A stretch of 64,000 nt of DNA from Pyrrhosoma nymphula (GCA_963573305.1 OY754336.1:13118699-13182698), one strand, 5' to 3'. Positions 12,973 to 23,873 are shown, counted from the first letter of the stretch. Program-made: numbers and translations. The notes: a model not told the origin generated them from the sequence alone.

Positions 12973-13225
12973 AACTTTGCCACAGGTGGGGCGGAAATAA
13001 ATATAGAAACACAAAAAGAAGAACACTCACACACTATACGTTCTGATATTTCGACAGCCGAAAAGCTGTCTTTCTCACAGAAGGAAGGATACAGAATCTT
13101 TCTGTATCCTTCCTTCTGTGAGAAAGACAGCTTTTCGGCTGTCGAAATATCAGAACGTATAGTGTGTGAGTGTTCTTCTTTTTGTGTTTCTATATTTATT
13201 TCCGCCCCACCTGTGGCAAAGTTTA
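12971..13225. repeat. Near-perfect palindrome 2, PLE-related
   Basis: Arms of about 125 bp have their centre near 13098. Outward from the centre each arm has GTGAGAAAGA, stem GACAGC/GCTGTC, GAAATATC, then GTGTGAGTG and a T-rich run, as in the PLE 3' end. The outer ends read TAAACTTTGCCACAGG and its complement. (TA)n lies on both sides. Confidence 0.88.
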
Positions 13226-13266
13226 TTTTTATTTAAATTATCGCGTGTGTGATTTTCCACGAACTC

Positions 13267-13267
<1 letters not shown>

Positions 13268-13290
<23 letters not shown>
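13268..13290. repeat. (TA)n tract
   Basis: A short alternating TA tract follows palindrome 2 and ends just before duplication unit A. Confidence 0.85.
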
Positions 13291-13299
<9 letters not shown>

Positions 13300-14164
13300 T
13301 ATTAGACCGATTTTCAGAATCCTGGTACGCTACTTTCCATGCATTTCCATGCTGTTTACTATTTATTTCTCCACGCTTTTACTTAAAGTACTTCTCTTGT
13401 AGTCCCATCTTTTAGTTAGCGTTACTTGACTGGATCTATTCTTCACGTAATACTTCTAAACCGAGTTTCCTAAAAGATTCTGCCCAGTTACCTTTATTTA
13501 ACTTTACCTTTAGTTAACTTTATTATTTTCTTTTTCCTGTCGTTAATCTTCATTTTTTACCTATAACATTGGCCTATTAACATGTAAAAAATTATATTTG
13601 CCCTTTGTCGACTTGCTAGCTAAGGATTTATCATTTGTTCGAAGTTTACAGACCAAAGTTTTCCGCCAACTATCATCCCTTTTTGGAGCTCCTCATATGC
13701 CTCCCTAACCATTTCTTCTGAATATAAGTAAAATATCGTTGGAGATAACAAATGACAATGCTTCACTACTATGCCAAATGCTAACCTCCCTGTTTTTCCA
13801 ACTACTGCTCTTACTTGCGGGAAACAGGGTGGTAACGGGTATGAAAGCCTGCCATTACTATAAATGTAATAATACCTATGCATTAATATCTAAATGCTAA
13901 TAGTGATTAAGTAGCGGATATTAATACCTAAATTTAATTTTTAATGTCCGGAGTTTACAGTCACGGACCAGAGAGTTGTTTTGGGAAATTCGGTACTTCG
14001 CAGTATCGTTCTCTATGAAAATGTAGGCGAGGTGCTTCAGAGCACTATTAAGGCTAATTCGGCGATGTTGATTCACATATGCCATTTTAACATCCTTGGT
14101 GAGATCGAACGCACAACAAATAGTGGTATTATTGTAAAATGCTCAGAAATAGTGTAAAAATAAA

Positions 14165-14170
14165 TTTATT
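14165..14170 (-). terminator. Polyadenylation signal, copy A
   Basis: AATAAA on the minus strand about 90 bases past the stop codon of copy A. Confidence 0.6.
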
Positions 14171-14257
14171 TTTAATGAACTGTACAAAGTTTTCATCAAG
14201 TCTTAAAGCTCGTAAGTATAGAAGCTAAATTTGTGGGGGATGAATGTGTGGGGTTCT

Positions 14258-15992
14258 TCAACCGTGGTAGTATCCTCCGTGTCCGAAGCCGAGGCCGTGT
14301 CCGTAGGCCAGGGGAGCGGCGACCTTAGCGACGACGGGCGCGGCGATGGCGGCCTTGACGACAGAGGGCCCTCGGTGGACGACGGCGTTGAATCCGTTGA
14401 CGGGGTCAGCGGTGTAGTCGACCTGCCTGTGGCTGCCGTCGGGTTCAACCAGGCTGTAAGATCCGTGGACTACATCTCCGTCGCGGGTCTCTTGCTGGGC
14501 CTTGTTGTCGCCGGTGTGGGCGTCGGCGACGCTGTAGGAGAAGGAGTACTGCGGGTGTGGGTCGTAGTAGTCGGGTGCGGCGACCACGGCCTTGGCGACG
14601 GGTGCAGCAACGATGGCCTTAGCGACGGGTGCGGCGTAGGCCAGGGGTCTGGCGTAGCCGTGAGCGTAGGGGGCAGCATAGGCGCGTGCGTAGGGAGCAG
14701 CGTAGCCGAGGGGCCTGGCGTAGGAGCGGGCGTAGGCGGGTGCGCCATAGGCTAGGGGCCTGGCATATCCATGAGCGTAGGCGGGTGCGGCGTATCCATG
14801 AGCGTAGGCGGGTGCGGCATACCCATGAGCGTAGGCGGGTGCGGCGTATCCATGAGCGTAGGCGGGTGCGGCGTACCTCGCGATGGCAGGGGCGCCGAGG
14901 TATCCGGCGTTAGCGACGGCCACGAAGGCGGCAAGGGCGACAAACTGTTTTTTGGAAAAAAAAACAATATTAGTTATTAAACTAGGGATTACGGAAAATT
15001 TAAAGTACTAAGGAATGAGACTTAGGAATGTTTGCCAGTGGTGAATTTTTGATTCATGGTATTGTGCAATTTTAACCACAGAATCATCTATAATTGTATA
15101 TCATCGCGGAGATAACATCGCAATTTACTTTAAGAGCAAGAATTCTTTACGATATTCATCGATCTAATACTTCGTTTTACCCAAATATTTTGTTATTTAT
15201 AAATGCATAAGTGGACATCTAACTTGGCATTGCGCTTGATCATACGCACATAATTCACTGCCGCTACGTGGACGAAGATACCTCGAAAGAGTTAAAATAC
15301 TTTCCGGAAATATTAATTTTGATTCATTTATCTTTAACAATTGACGTAGTCAATTATTCTCTGCTCGTTATGCTACGTTTCACAGTTTTGTTTCGCTCTT
15401 AAATCTAACGAATAGGATATGGTATTGCTCCTGGCGGTATGGTTAAATAGCGAAAAGGTCACAAGATGATTATATAGCATTGCTTGTGCTTGCTCAATTA
15501 TATTTTTAATGGATTATGACGGGTCAAAAATTAATACTGGAGGCTTGATCTTCGGTTTTTAGGGTTTCTTGTCGCGTTTTTCTATTTCCTGAACAACGTT
15601 TTGCTGGATATGCTGGAGGTTTCTTCAGGTTGTGTTGACCTGCAGAATAGCCGGCGAAGGTCTGACCAGGAAATGGAAGGACGCAGCGGGAAACCTAAAA
15701 ATTGAAAGATCTAAACTCCATCTTTGAGTTCGTGAAAACCCAAATCTCAATCATTTATGTTTTTGTGATACTTTTCACTATTTTTCTATGCAGTTTTGAA
15801 ATCAAACTTAAACATGCGATGATATGCGCGAGAATAATATTATATGCGTATATTTCCCTCAGATGTTAATACTTTGGCTTTACAATACAACACGTCAAGT
15901 TAATTTGCGTATCGAGACTCTGCCCCAAGATAGCCAATATCCTGATCAAGTGAGTCCGGAGAATGGTGTGCTTCACTTACCTTGAGTGCCAT
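14258..15992 (-). CDS. RR-2 cuticular protein, duplicate copy A
   Basis: This two-exon gene encodes a secreted structural protein of the chitinous cuticle. Exon 1 (15981-15992) reads MALK and is followed by a gtaagt donor; exon 2 (14258-14944) follows an acag acceptor. The join is in phase 0 and gives 232 residues. Residues 1-17 are a hydrophobic signal peptide ending ANA. Residues about 32-63 are repeats of AYAHGYAAP, followed by Ala/Pro/Tyr-rich linker. The RR-2 chitin-binding domain spans about 137-195, from YSFSYSVADAHTGD through TADPVNGFNAVVHR. The C-terminus is Gly/His/Tyr-rich and ends in a TGA codon. The tiny first exon followed by a roughly 1 kb intron is typical of insect cuticle genes, so I chose it over in-frame starts inside exon 2. 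Tissue and stage of expression cannot be read from the sequence. Confidence 0.93.
14766..14873 (-). repeat. In-gene 27 bp tandem repeat, copy A
   Basis: Four nearly identical 27 bp units encode the nine-residue repeat AYAHGYAAP. One unit differs by a single silent base. Such arrays can change length by slippage. Confidence 0.9.
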
Positions 15993-16030
15993 TTCGTATT
16001 GTGATGTGATCTTGCTTTGGGTCCACTGCT

Positions 16031-16037
16031 TTATATA
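16031..16037 (-). promoter_or_regulatory. TATA box of cuticle gene copy A
   Basis: TATATAA on the minus strand, ending about 40 bases upstream of the ATG of exon 1. The spacing leaves a short 5' UTR, as is usual for cuticle genes. Copy B has the identical element. Confidence 0.75.
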
Positions 16038-18017
16038 CCTTAGTCGGTGGAAACTCGGTAGGCATGTGTAGTGGGTGGCCGTTGGAGAATTTTTTTCTCC
16101 GTGTTGCAATTCTTTGCCCCCTCCTAGTGTTCCGCAAAGCTAAGTTTCCTGCCCCTTACTTTGCGCTGTTGAGTCGCCCGACACTCCCCCACCCCTCCCT
16201 CTCACTCATTTTCCTTTTTACGCCTTTCAAGTCCACGCCCGGGAATAAACTTAGCTCACACATACATACAAACCACCTGTCTCCTTTCTTTTTCCCTCCC
16301 CGCTCTTCCTGCTTTTTCTCACCCCGTTCGCCCCAAGCGAGGAAGTTTATCCTCTTCTGTCGTCCGTGGACCGAATTTTGAGAAATGGGGTTCGACTGAT
16401 TATCAGTTGTCCACCGGTCTCTTCGTGGGCGTTGTTTCTTTGGTGTAAACTGTAAATTCGTAGCGTTTGTGCTTGCATATATTTCTTTGTTTCCCGTTTT
16501 ACTTAATTGGTTTATGCTTGCTGCGTTATCGTAAGCATTTAATTTTGAAGTCGTTTTAATTGTGGAAGAAAAAGTACTTACCCTTAATTTCATGCATTGA
16601 GTAACATAAAACTTACCTTGCTGACTGGCGCGTCATTCGTTCCGTGGGAGGGGTTGGAAATTTTAGTAATAAATACTACAACTATCTTATCCACGCTATT
16701 TTTATTTGATAAAACTGCTTGATTCTTGTAACGGTTCTTCGAATTTTTAAATGTCTTATTTATGCTGTCATAGTCATTTTAGAAACATTGTCTATTTTTC
16801 AGGTATTATAATTTTGGATTTATGATATCCTCAAATTATAAATGTTGTTAGGTAAAACTTCCTGGCGCTGGGGTAGTTTAACAAAATTTACCAACCTCCC
16901 TCGGAGTACAAATTTTATTTGAACCACAGTGTTTTTCTCTCTATGTAAGCACTGTAACTCCTCGTTATTATTATTTCATACACCGGTATCATAGACGGAT
17001 CAGTATCCTCTGTTGGTTTCTGTTAGTGTAACATTAATGAAGCTTCACTATCTTTTTCATCCGTGACATTAGCTCCAAAGCACCAAAAAGACTCAAATAA
17101 ACCGTATTAGCTTGAATCATTAAGAGAAAACTAATTCTTTTGGAGTTCTGTGTCTACGTTTGCTTTAGTTAACACCATAGTTATTTACTTTGTGATGTTA
17201 TTTCCATCTAAGAGATAACGGTGCAATTAGAAGTAAGTCTATGTCAAAGACTTTTCTGTAAATATTTTTTTTTCCATTTAAGCTGAAAGATTTCCGGTAT
17301 CTCGTTCCTTACCCGGTGATTTTACAAATTAATTAATTATCTTTTCCAAGCATTGGTTGATATATTAAAATAGGAGTTCTCTTTTTGTCAATTTATACAA
17401 TTTATTGTTCTTAATTCTTCTTTTATCCCGAAAGATTACCTGGTAACCATTTAGGCGGTCCACTAAATGATTCGCAGATTATTATCTTCCTGTAAATTCT
17501 TTTTGCGCTGCTGATGAAGTGAAAAATTGTTTTTATCTACGATCTTAGTTTTTATTTATTTCGTATGTTTCCATCAGGTCCAATAATATGTTACCATCAC
17601 TTTTCATTTGATAATCAATAGGTTATCATCATGGTTTGTTAACGTGTTTATTCGTAAACTCATTGTAGCTAAACTGTAGTTCGAGCAATTTCTTCAATAT
17701 TAATGCTCATCTAGCTACCGCATTATATAAAAACTCTAATTTCCTTACATAATTGTAGAAATTCGTTAGATGAAAATTGGTACCGTCTGATTATATCACA
17801 GGTATTAAGGTCAAAGTGAAATTCTGTGATCGTTTGCTCGTGGTAATAATTAATGAATTAAATAATAGTTGATAAAGTGAAATGAGGTGTAATGAAGGCT
17901 CCTCTTAGTCCATTATTACCAGCGGCCAATTAATGTCAGTCAAGGTGCAGTTACATGTAGATTACGTCAAGTTAAGCTATACATTATTCTTTTTCCTTCG
18001 CCGCAGGTGTCAAACCG

Positions 18018-18422
18018 TTGGCTTTGCTTCTTTATGTGCCTGATAAAAGTGCCCACACGCATACCCTACCCTCGTACATTAAAGATACGTACCACTTTTT
18101 GAACCGCCTCAATTCCATTTCACTTCACCATAACACACCACTTGTCATGGCCACAATAGACGTAACTTCACTTTATACTTCCATTCCCCACTCCGAAGGT
18201 TTAAAATCAGTCCGTCATTTTCTAAGTCAACGTCCCACTCCTCACGTACCTAGTACTGATTTCCTGGTAGAACTCTCTAATTTTATTCTCACCCATAATG
18301 CCTTCTCATTCAATGATCTTCACTACCTCCAAACCAAGGGCTGTGCCATGGGCAGTAGATTCAGTCCTTCTTACGCCAACCTTTTCCTCGGTCTTCTCGA
18401 ACAGAACTTCCTCTCTCAAAAC
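18018..18422 (+). pseudogene. PLE reverse transcriptase fragment, left part
   Basis: The open frame here fuses a few residues of unit A (up to about 18051) to the PLE. PLE-type residues start near AHTHTLPSYIKD. Motif A (DVTSLYTSIP) and the QTKGCAMGSRFSPSYAN motif are clear. The N-terminal part of the protein is missing, which fits the 5' truncation usual for target-primed insertion. The frame is cut at the hAT target site. It is not a host gene. Confidence 0.88.
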
Positions 18423-19299
18423 TAGGGATGGGCGATTATTAAAAAATAATCGATACTTTGTAAATCGATTAATCGCAAGCAGCCGATTAAACGCGCCCGA
18501 TTAATTGCTTTAACTAATCGATACATCGATTAATCGATTCGATTATGACAACATCCAAAACATACCTTGCAAGGTTATGGTCCCTCCATAAATAAAGTAA
18601 AATAGTTTCATTTACATTTTATAAGGTTAATGTTATCATAAGTACAAATTCTAAAATCTAGGTAAACTTCCAGGAGGCGTGTGAGGGAACAGAGTTGTGA
18701 AAAATTTCTTAATTCAATTTAAATTTTGGACGATTGTCAAATGTTTATTGGAGCTGAAGCTAAAAATTGCAATTTTGACAAGTAGGTACTGGTAAGGCGG
18801 ATTCTCAGATCAGATTGTGTTAGACTCATCTTGGAAAAGAGTCTCTCTGACAGAACTAATGTTGCTACTCCTGGCTACCTGATATAAGTGAGGGTATTCA
18901 GTTTGCATTGATTCCCACACTGAAAAAGGATTCAAAAGGCGGTCAACGACGGGTTGGTTGAGGAATTGCCGTAACTCAAATTGTGTGCCGTTTTAATGCA
19001 CCAATTTAATTTTATTTCTAATATGGTGTGCCAACTCAACTATTTAAATACCTCTACGGCGTCATTACGCAGAGTTCAGCCACAGTCTAATTTTCGAACT
19101 GAAGACGAATGTGAATCGCTCTATCCATCACAATTCACAAGACAAGATTGCGTAATAATCGGTAATCGGTCAATTAAATCGGGTGTACATAATCGATATC
19201 ATCGATATCGGCTGTTGCATTAATCGATTCCAAAATTTCGATTAATTGACAAAAATAATCCATTATTCGATTAATCGGTATCGTAATCGCCCATCCCTA
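18423..19299 (-). mobile_element. Degenerate hAT transposon inserted in the PLE
   Basis: The 877 bp element has terminal inverted repeats TAGGGATGGGCGATTA and is flanked by the 8 bp duplication CTCAAAAC at 18415-18422 and 19300-19307, a hAT hallmark. On the minus strand at about 18781-18925 a degenerate hAT C-terminal dimerisation domain is readable: VWESMQTEYPHLYQVAR, then after a frameshift LSERLFSKMSLTQSDLRIRL. Upstream at about 18955-19075 a weak Cys-containing stretch could be a BED-finger remnant, but this is uncertain. The ends are rich in ATCGATTA repeats. It is an internally deleted, non-autonomous derivative, younger than the PLE that it splits. Confidence 0.9.
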
Positions 19300-19307
19300 C
19301 TCAAAAC

Positions 19308-20393
19308 CTTTTAAAACCTCTCCTCTGGCTCCGATACATAGATGATATTTTCCTACTTTGGCCACATGACATTGACTCACTAAATTCTTTCATTTCCTCT
19401 CTCAACGCATCATCCTCTGTATCTTTCACCTCAAATATCTCCTCCACCCAAATAACTTTCCTAGATGTTGACATCTCTTTATCCAACTGTAAATTTAGTA
19501 CCTCTGTCCATATTAAACCCACGAATAAACAGCAATACCTTCACTTCAGCAGCTGTCACCCCTCTCATACAAAGCGTTCTCTCCCATACTCTCTTTCGAT
19601 CAGAGGTCATCGAATTTGTAATAATCCAGAGTCCCTTGACCATTTCCTGTCCAACCTACACCAGTCTCTTCTCCGCAAAGGATATCCTGACACCCTTTTG
19701 AATAAAAAAATACTCAGAAATTCTTACCAACCTAAACCGACATCAGATTCAAACCCTAAAAATCTTTCCATTTGCACCACATTCTTCCCAGGCATACAGT
19801 CCCTAAAGCATCTCCTTAAAGAATTATTTCCTATCCTTTCGAATAACCCAACAACCACTAATTTACTGCCTAAATGTCCATCCGTTACTTATAAGCGTCC
19901 CCCCAACCTATCAAACTTATTTAAGGCCACCAAACCTCTCTAGAAATCAGTTATTCACTCCAAAACTCCAGCCACCCCTTGCATCCGGCCTAGATGCAAA
20001 ACATGCTTATTATTTACCACGAACCGACTCCCGATTAAATTCCTAAATTCTCATCTTCCTTCCGTTTCCTCACCCTCCTGTACCACCTCTAACATTGTCT
20101 ATATGCTTCTTTGTAAGCTATGCCCCGCCTTTTATATTGGACTTTGTAGTACACCTCTTAATATCAGGATAAATAATCACCGTGCCTCATGCAATCCATC
20201 CTCCCAAAACTTCTCTCACTCTGTCCCTACTCATGCCGCCTCCCATACCACTAAATTTGATAATTGCTACAATGTAGCTGTTCTGGCCTCTCTACCCCCC
20301 ACAGCCACTCCAATTACTTTGAGAACTTTAGAGCAAACCTGTATATTTTATTTCAATGCTCTTCAACCACCTAGCCTCAACCGGTCCCATTAA
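19308..20393 (+). pseudogene. PLE RT C-terminus plus GIY-YIG endonuclease
   Basis: The frame runs in from the hAT target site as LWLRYIDDIFLLW, continues through the RT thumb (HIKPTNKQQYLHFSSCHP), is broken by a TAG near 19940, then continues in the same frame into CIRPRCKTC and the GIY-YIG domain (IVY then FYIG, NIRINNHRASC). It ends at a TAA at 20391-20393. No frameshift was seen, which suggests the copy is fairly young. Confidence 0.88.
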
Positions 20394-20643
20394 TTTGTAG
20401 GCATCCTCCCCACCTCCAGCCTTCAACATTGTACTTATAATTTTGTAACATTTTCTCCCCTCCCAACCTTCAACTTTGTATCTTTCTGATTCTTAACTTG
20501 GTCATGGCAACTTCCTCATTTCGTCTTTTCCATTTCCCTTACCTCCATTCCACCCCTCCTTTACTTTTCACCTTCCCTCTCCTCACTGCTCTCTTCCCCT
20601 AACCATCCCCAACATATCCTCTTCATTCTTCCTTTACCTCTCG

Positions 20644-20670
20644 CTGAAGAAGGTGGCGGTGACCACCGAA
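20644..20670 (+). ncRNA. Hammerhead-like hairpin at PLE 3' end
   Basis: A CTGAAGA box is followed by the stem GGTGG/CCACC with a six-base loop and then GAA. Downstream come GTGTGAG and T-rich sequence leading into (TA)n. The order of boxes matches the hammerhead core (CUGANGA, stem II, GAAA) reported for Penelope-like elements. The second box is degenerate (GAAT) and there is an extra A before the stem, so cleavage activity is doubtful. Confidence 0.5.
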
Positions 20671-20750
20671 TTATTCAAAACCCGTGTGAGTTATTTTTTT
20701 AAAGTGTTTTTTTCCTTTTAGTCACCCTAGTGACGAAGTTTTTATATATT

Positions 20751-20755
<5 letters not shown>

Positions 20756-20812
<57 letters not shown>
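20756..20812. repeat. (TA)n tract at PLE 3' end
   Basis: About 57 bp of alternating TA directly follows the PLE 3' region. The same arrangement flanks the palindromes at 12.6-13.3 and 51.8-52.4 kb. Confidence 0.9.
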
Positions 20813-20817
<5 letters not shown>

Positions 20818-21052
20818 AATTGAATACATGTCGTGAATGCCTTCAATGAGCGCTCATTGCCTTTCTTCATAGACCGATTTTCAGAATCATGGTACGCTAC
20901 TTTCCATGCTAGGATGTTTACTATTTATTTCTCCACGCTTTTACTTAAAGTACTTCTCTTGTAGACCCTTCTTTTCGTTAGCGTTACTTGACTGGATCTA
21001 TTCTTCACGTAATACTTCTAAACCGAGTTTCCTAAAAGATTCTGCCCAATTA

Positions 21053-21364
21053 CGTGGGTTACTCCACCTGCTCTATCTTTCAGGCGACAACTTGTGAACA
21101 TGAGTGACTGATAACTTTATCACAAGAAAAACACTTCTTATATTTCCACACTGTGTATTTTAACTGCTCTAGGTTTCGGCAAGTGCTGCCATTACCAAGG
21201 ATAATGACTTTGATAATGTTAACACTTGCCGAAACCTAGGTCCGTGCAAATATACTTACTTGATAGTTTGGAAATTGGCAGTTATTTTTCTTATTATAAC
21301 ATTTTTCTAAGTGAGCGATCTATCTATATCCCCAACTTAAAAGAGTTCAACCTCGCTTTCGTAC
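21053..21364. mobile_element. Extra segment in unit B with GAAACC hairpin
   Basis: Unit B carries about 310 bp here where unit A has only about 15 bp. Inside, CTAGGTTTCGGCAAGTG (21169-21185) is repeated inverted at 21223-21239, and each arm ends in the GCCGAAACC type of box seen in the PLE-related palindromes. It is probably a small insertion that arrived after duplication, or was lost from A. No coding capacity was seen. Confidence 0.55.
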
Positions 21365-22023
21365 CTTTAGTGAACTTTATTATTTTCTTTTTCCTGTTTT
21401 GTTATCTTCATTTCTTTCCTATAAAATTGGCTTTTTAACATGTTCAAAAATTATATTTGCCCTTTGTCGACTTGCTAGCTAAGGCTTTATCATTTGTTCG
21501 AAGCTTACAGACCACAGTTTTCCGCCTACTATCATCCCTGTTTGGAGCTCCTCATATGCCTCCCTAACCATTTCTTCTGAATATAAGTAAAATATCGTTG
21601 GAGATAACAAATGACAATGCTTCACTACTATGCCAAATGCTAACCTCCCTGTTTTTCCAACTACTGCTCTTACTTGCGGGAAACAGGGTGGTAACGGGTA
21701 TGAAAGCCTGCCATTACTATAAATGTAATAATACCTATGCATTAATATCTAAATGCTAATAGTGATTAAGTAGCGGATATTAATACCTAAATTTAATTTT
21801 TAATGTCCGGAGTTTACAGTCACGGACCAGAGAGTTGTTTTGGGAAATTCGGTACTTCGCAGTATCGTTCTCTATGAAAATGTAGGCGAGGTGCTTCAGA
21901 GCACTATTAAGGCTAATTCGGCGATGTTGATTCACATATGCCATTTTAACATCCTTGGTGAGATCGAACGCACAACAAATAGTGGTATTATTGTAAAATG
22001 CTCAGAAATAGTGTAAAAATAAA

Positions 22024-22029
22024 TTTATT
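22024..22029 (-). terminator. Polyadenylation signal, copy B
   Basis: AATAAA on the minus strand about 90 bases past the stop codon, in the position equivalent to copy A. Confidence 0.6.
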
Positions 22030-22116
22030 TTTAATGAACTGTACAAAGTTTTCATCAAGTCTTAAAGCTCGTAAGTATAGAAGCTAAATTTGTGGGGGAT
22101 GAATGTGTGGGGTTCT

Positions 22117-23873
22117 TCAACCGTGGTAGTATCCTCCGTGTCCGAAGCCGAGGCCGTGTCCGTAGGCCAGGGGAGCGGCGACCTTAGCGACGACGGGCGC
22201 GGCGATGGCGGCCTTGACGACAGAGGGCCCTCGGTGGACGACGGCGTTGAATCCGTTGACGGGGTCAGCGGTGTAGTCGACCTGCCTGTGGCTGCCGTCG
22301 GGTTCAACCAGGCTGTAAGATCCGTGGACTACATCTCCGTCGCGGGTCTCTTGCTGGGCCTTGTTGTCGCCGGTGTGGGCGTCGGCGACGCTGTAGGAGA
22401 AGGAGTACTGCGGGTGTGGGTCGTAGTAGTCGGGTGCGGCGACCACGGCCTTGGCGACGGGTGCAGCAACGATGGCCTTAGCGACGGGTGCGGCGTAGGC
22501 CAGGGGCCTGGCGTAGCCGTGAGCGTAGGGGGCAGCATAGGCGCGTGCGTAGGGAGCAGCGTAGCCGAGGGGCCTGGCGTAGGAGCGGGCGTAGGCGGGT
22601 GCGCCATAGGCTAGGGGCCTGGCATATCCATGAGCGTAGGCGGGAGCGGCGTATCCATGAGCGTAGGCGGGTGCGGCATATCCATGAGCGTAGGCGGGTG
22701 CGGCGTATCCATGAGCGTAGGCGGGTGCGGCGTACCTCGCGATGGCAGGGGCGCCGAGGTATCCGGCGTTAGCGACGGCCACGAAGGCGGCAAGGGCGAC
22801 AAACTGTTTTTTGGAAAAAAAAACAATATTAGTTATTAAACTAGGGATTACGGAGAATTTAAAGTACTAAGGAATGAGACTTAGGAATGTTTGCCAGTGG
22901 TGAATTTTTGATTCATTGTATTGTGCAATTTTAACCATAGAATCATCTATAATTGTTTATCATCGCGGAGATAACATCGCAATTGACTTTAAGAGCAAGA
23001 ATTCTTTACGATATTCATCGATCTAATACTTCGTTTTACCCAAATATTTTGTTATTTATAAATGCGTAAGTGGACATCTAACTTGGCAATGCGCTTTATC
23101 ATACGCACATGATTCACTGCCGCTACGTGGACGAAGATACCTCGAAAGAGTTAAAATACTTTCCGGAAATATTAATTTTGATTCATTTATCTTTAACAAT
23201 TGACGTAGTCAATTATTCTCTGCTCGTTATGCTACGTTTCACAGTTTTGTTTCGCTCTTAAATCTAACGAATAGGATATGGTATTGCTCCTGGCGGTATG
23301 GTTAAATAGTGAAAAGGTCACAGATGATTATATAGCATTAATTGCTTGTGCTTGCTAATTTAGTAGTTATTCCACTCAATTATATTTTTAATGGCTTATG
23401 ACGTGTCAAAACTTAATACTGGAGGCTTGATCTTCGGTTTTTAGGGTTTCTTGTCGCGTTTTTCTATTTCCTGGACAACGTTTTGCTGGACATGCTGGAG
23501 GTTTCTTCAGGTGTTGTTGACCTGCAGAATAGCCGGCGAAGGTCTGACCAGGAAATGGAACGACGCGGCGGGAAACCTAAAAATTGAAAGATCTAAATCC
23601 ATCTTTGAGTTCGTGAAAACCCAAATCTCAATCATTTATGTTTTTGTGATACTTTTCACTATTTTTCTATGCAGTTTTGAAATCAAACATAAACATGCGA
23701 TGATATGCGCGAGAATAATATTATACGCGTATATTTCCCTCAGATGTTAATACTTTGGCTTTACAATACAACACGTCAAGTTAATTTGCGTATCGAGACT
23801 CTGCCCCAAGATAGCCAATATCCTGATCAAGTGAGTCCGGAGAATGGTGTGCTTCACTTACCTTGAGTGCCAT
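22117..23873 (-). CDS. RR-2 cuticular protein, duplicate copy B
   Basis: This is the second member of the tandem pair. Exon 1 (23862-23873) encodes MALK and exon 2 (22117-22803) encodes the rest, 232 residues in phase 0. By eye the predicted protein is identical to that of copy A. The few nucleotide changes in the coding part are silent, for example in the 27 bp repeat block at 22625-22732. The intron, promoter and 3' flank are also nearly identical to copy A, so this is a recent segmental duplication and not an old paralogue. The signal peptide, AYAHGYAAP repeats, RR-2 domain (about 137-195) and Gly/His/Tyr tail are all intact. Both copies look functional, and the likely effect is increased dosage of one cuticle protein; that is inference. 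Confidence 0.93.
22625..22732 (-). repeat. In-gene 27 bp tandem repeat, copy B
   Basis: Four 27 bp units matching those of copy A, with two silent differences between the copies. The repeat number is the same in both. Confidence 0.9.

Larger units (their letters stand above)
13303..18051. repeat. Segmental tandem duplication, unit A
   Basis: This 4.75 kb unit begins at TAGACCGATTTTCAG and ends at GATAAAAGTG, and it recurs at 20870-25933 in the same orientation with only scattered differences. It contains the whole cuticle gene, its promoter and about 2 kb further upstream. The left edge touches palindromes and a (TA)n tract, and the right edge abuts the truncated PLE directly. Confidence 0.95.
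18052..20750 (+). mobile_element. Penelope-like retroelement, 5'-truncated, interrupted by hAT
   Basis: The reverse transcriptase begins mid-domain. The first part (18052-18422) has DVTSLYTSIPHSEG, the motif A region with its catalytic Asp, then QTKGCAMGSRFSPSYANL. After the hAT insertion, reading resumes from 19308 with RYIDDIFLLW, the motif C YxDD-type catalytic pair, and QITFLDVDI. A Cys-rich CIRPRCKTC stretch follows. The GIY-YIG endonuclease has NIVYMLLCKLCPAFYIG and ends at 20393. One TAG stop at about 19940 is the only stop I saw between 19300 and 20393. The 3' region contains a CTGAAGA hairpin GAA module and runs into (TA)n. RT plus GIY-YIG defines the family. The copy is dead: truncated, interrupted and with a stop. 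Confidence 0.93.

Noticed and set aside
12604..13236. Open frames of 63-140 codons made of Ile-Tyr repeats
   Set aside because: They are translations of (TA)n tracts and palindromes, with no coding signature.
12605..13290. CRISPR-like array of repeated elements
   Set aside because: The repeats are inverted palindromes and TA tracts without regular spacers, and the DNA is from an animal.
14203..14980. Pro/Ser/Thr-rich and Arg-rich frames overlapping cuticle copy A
   Set aside because: They are shadows of the GC-rich cuticle exon in other frames. Only the minus-strand frame has signal peptide, RR-2 domain and splice sites.
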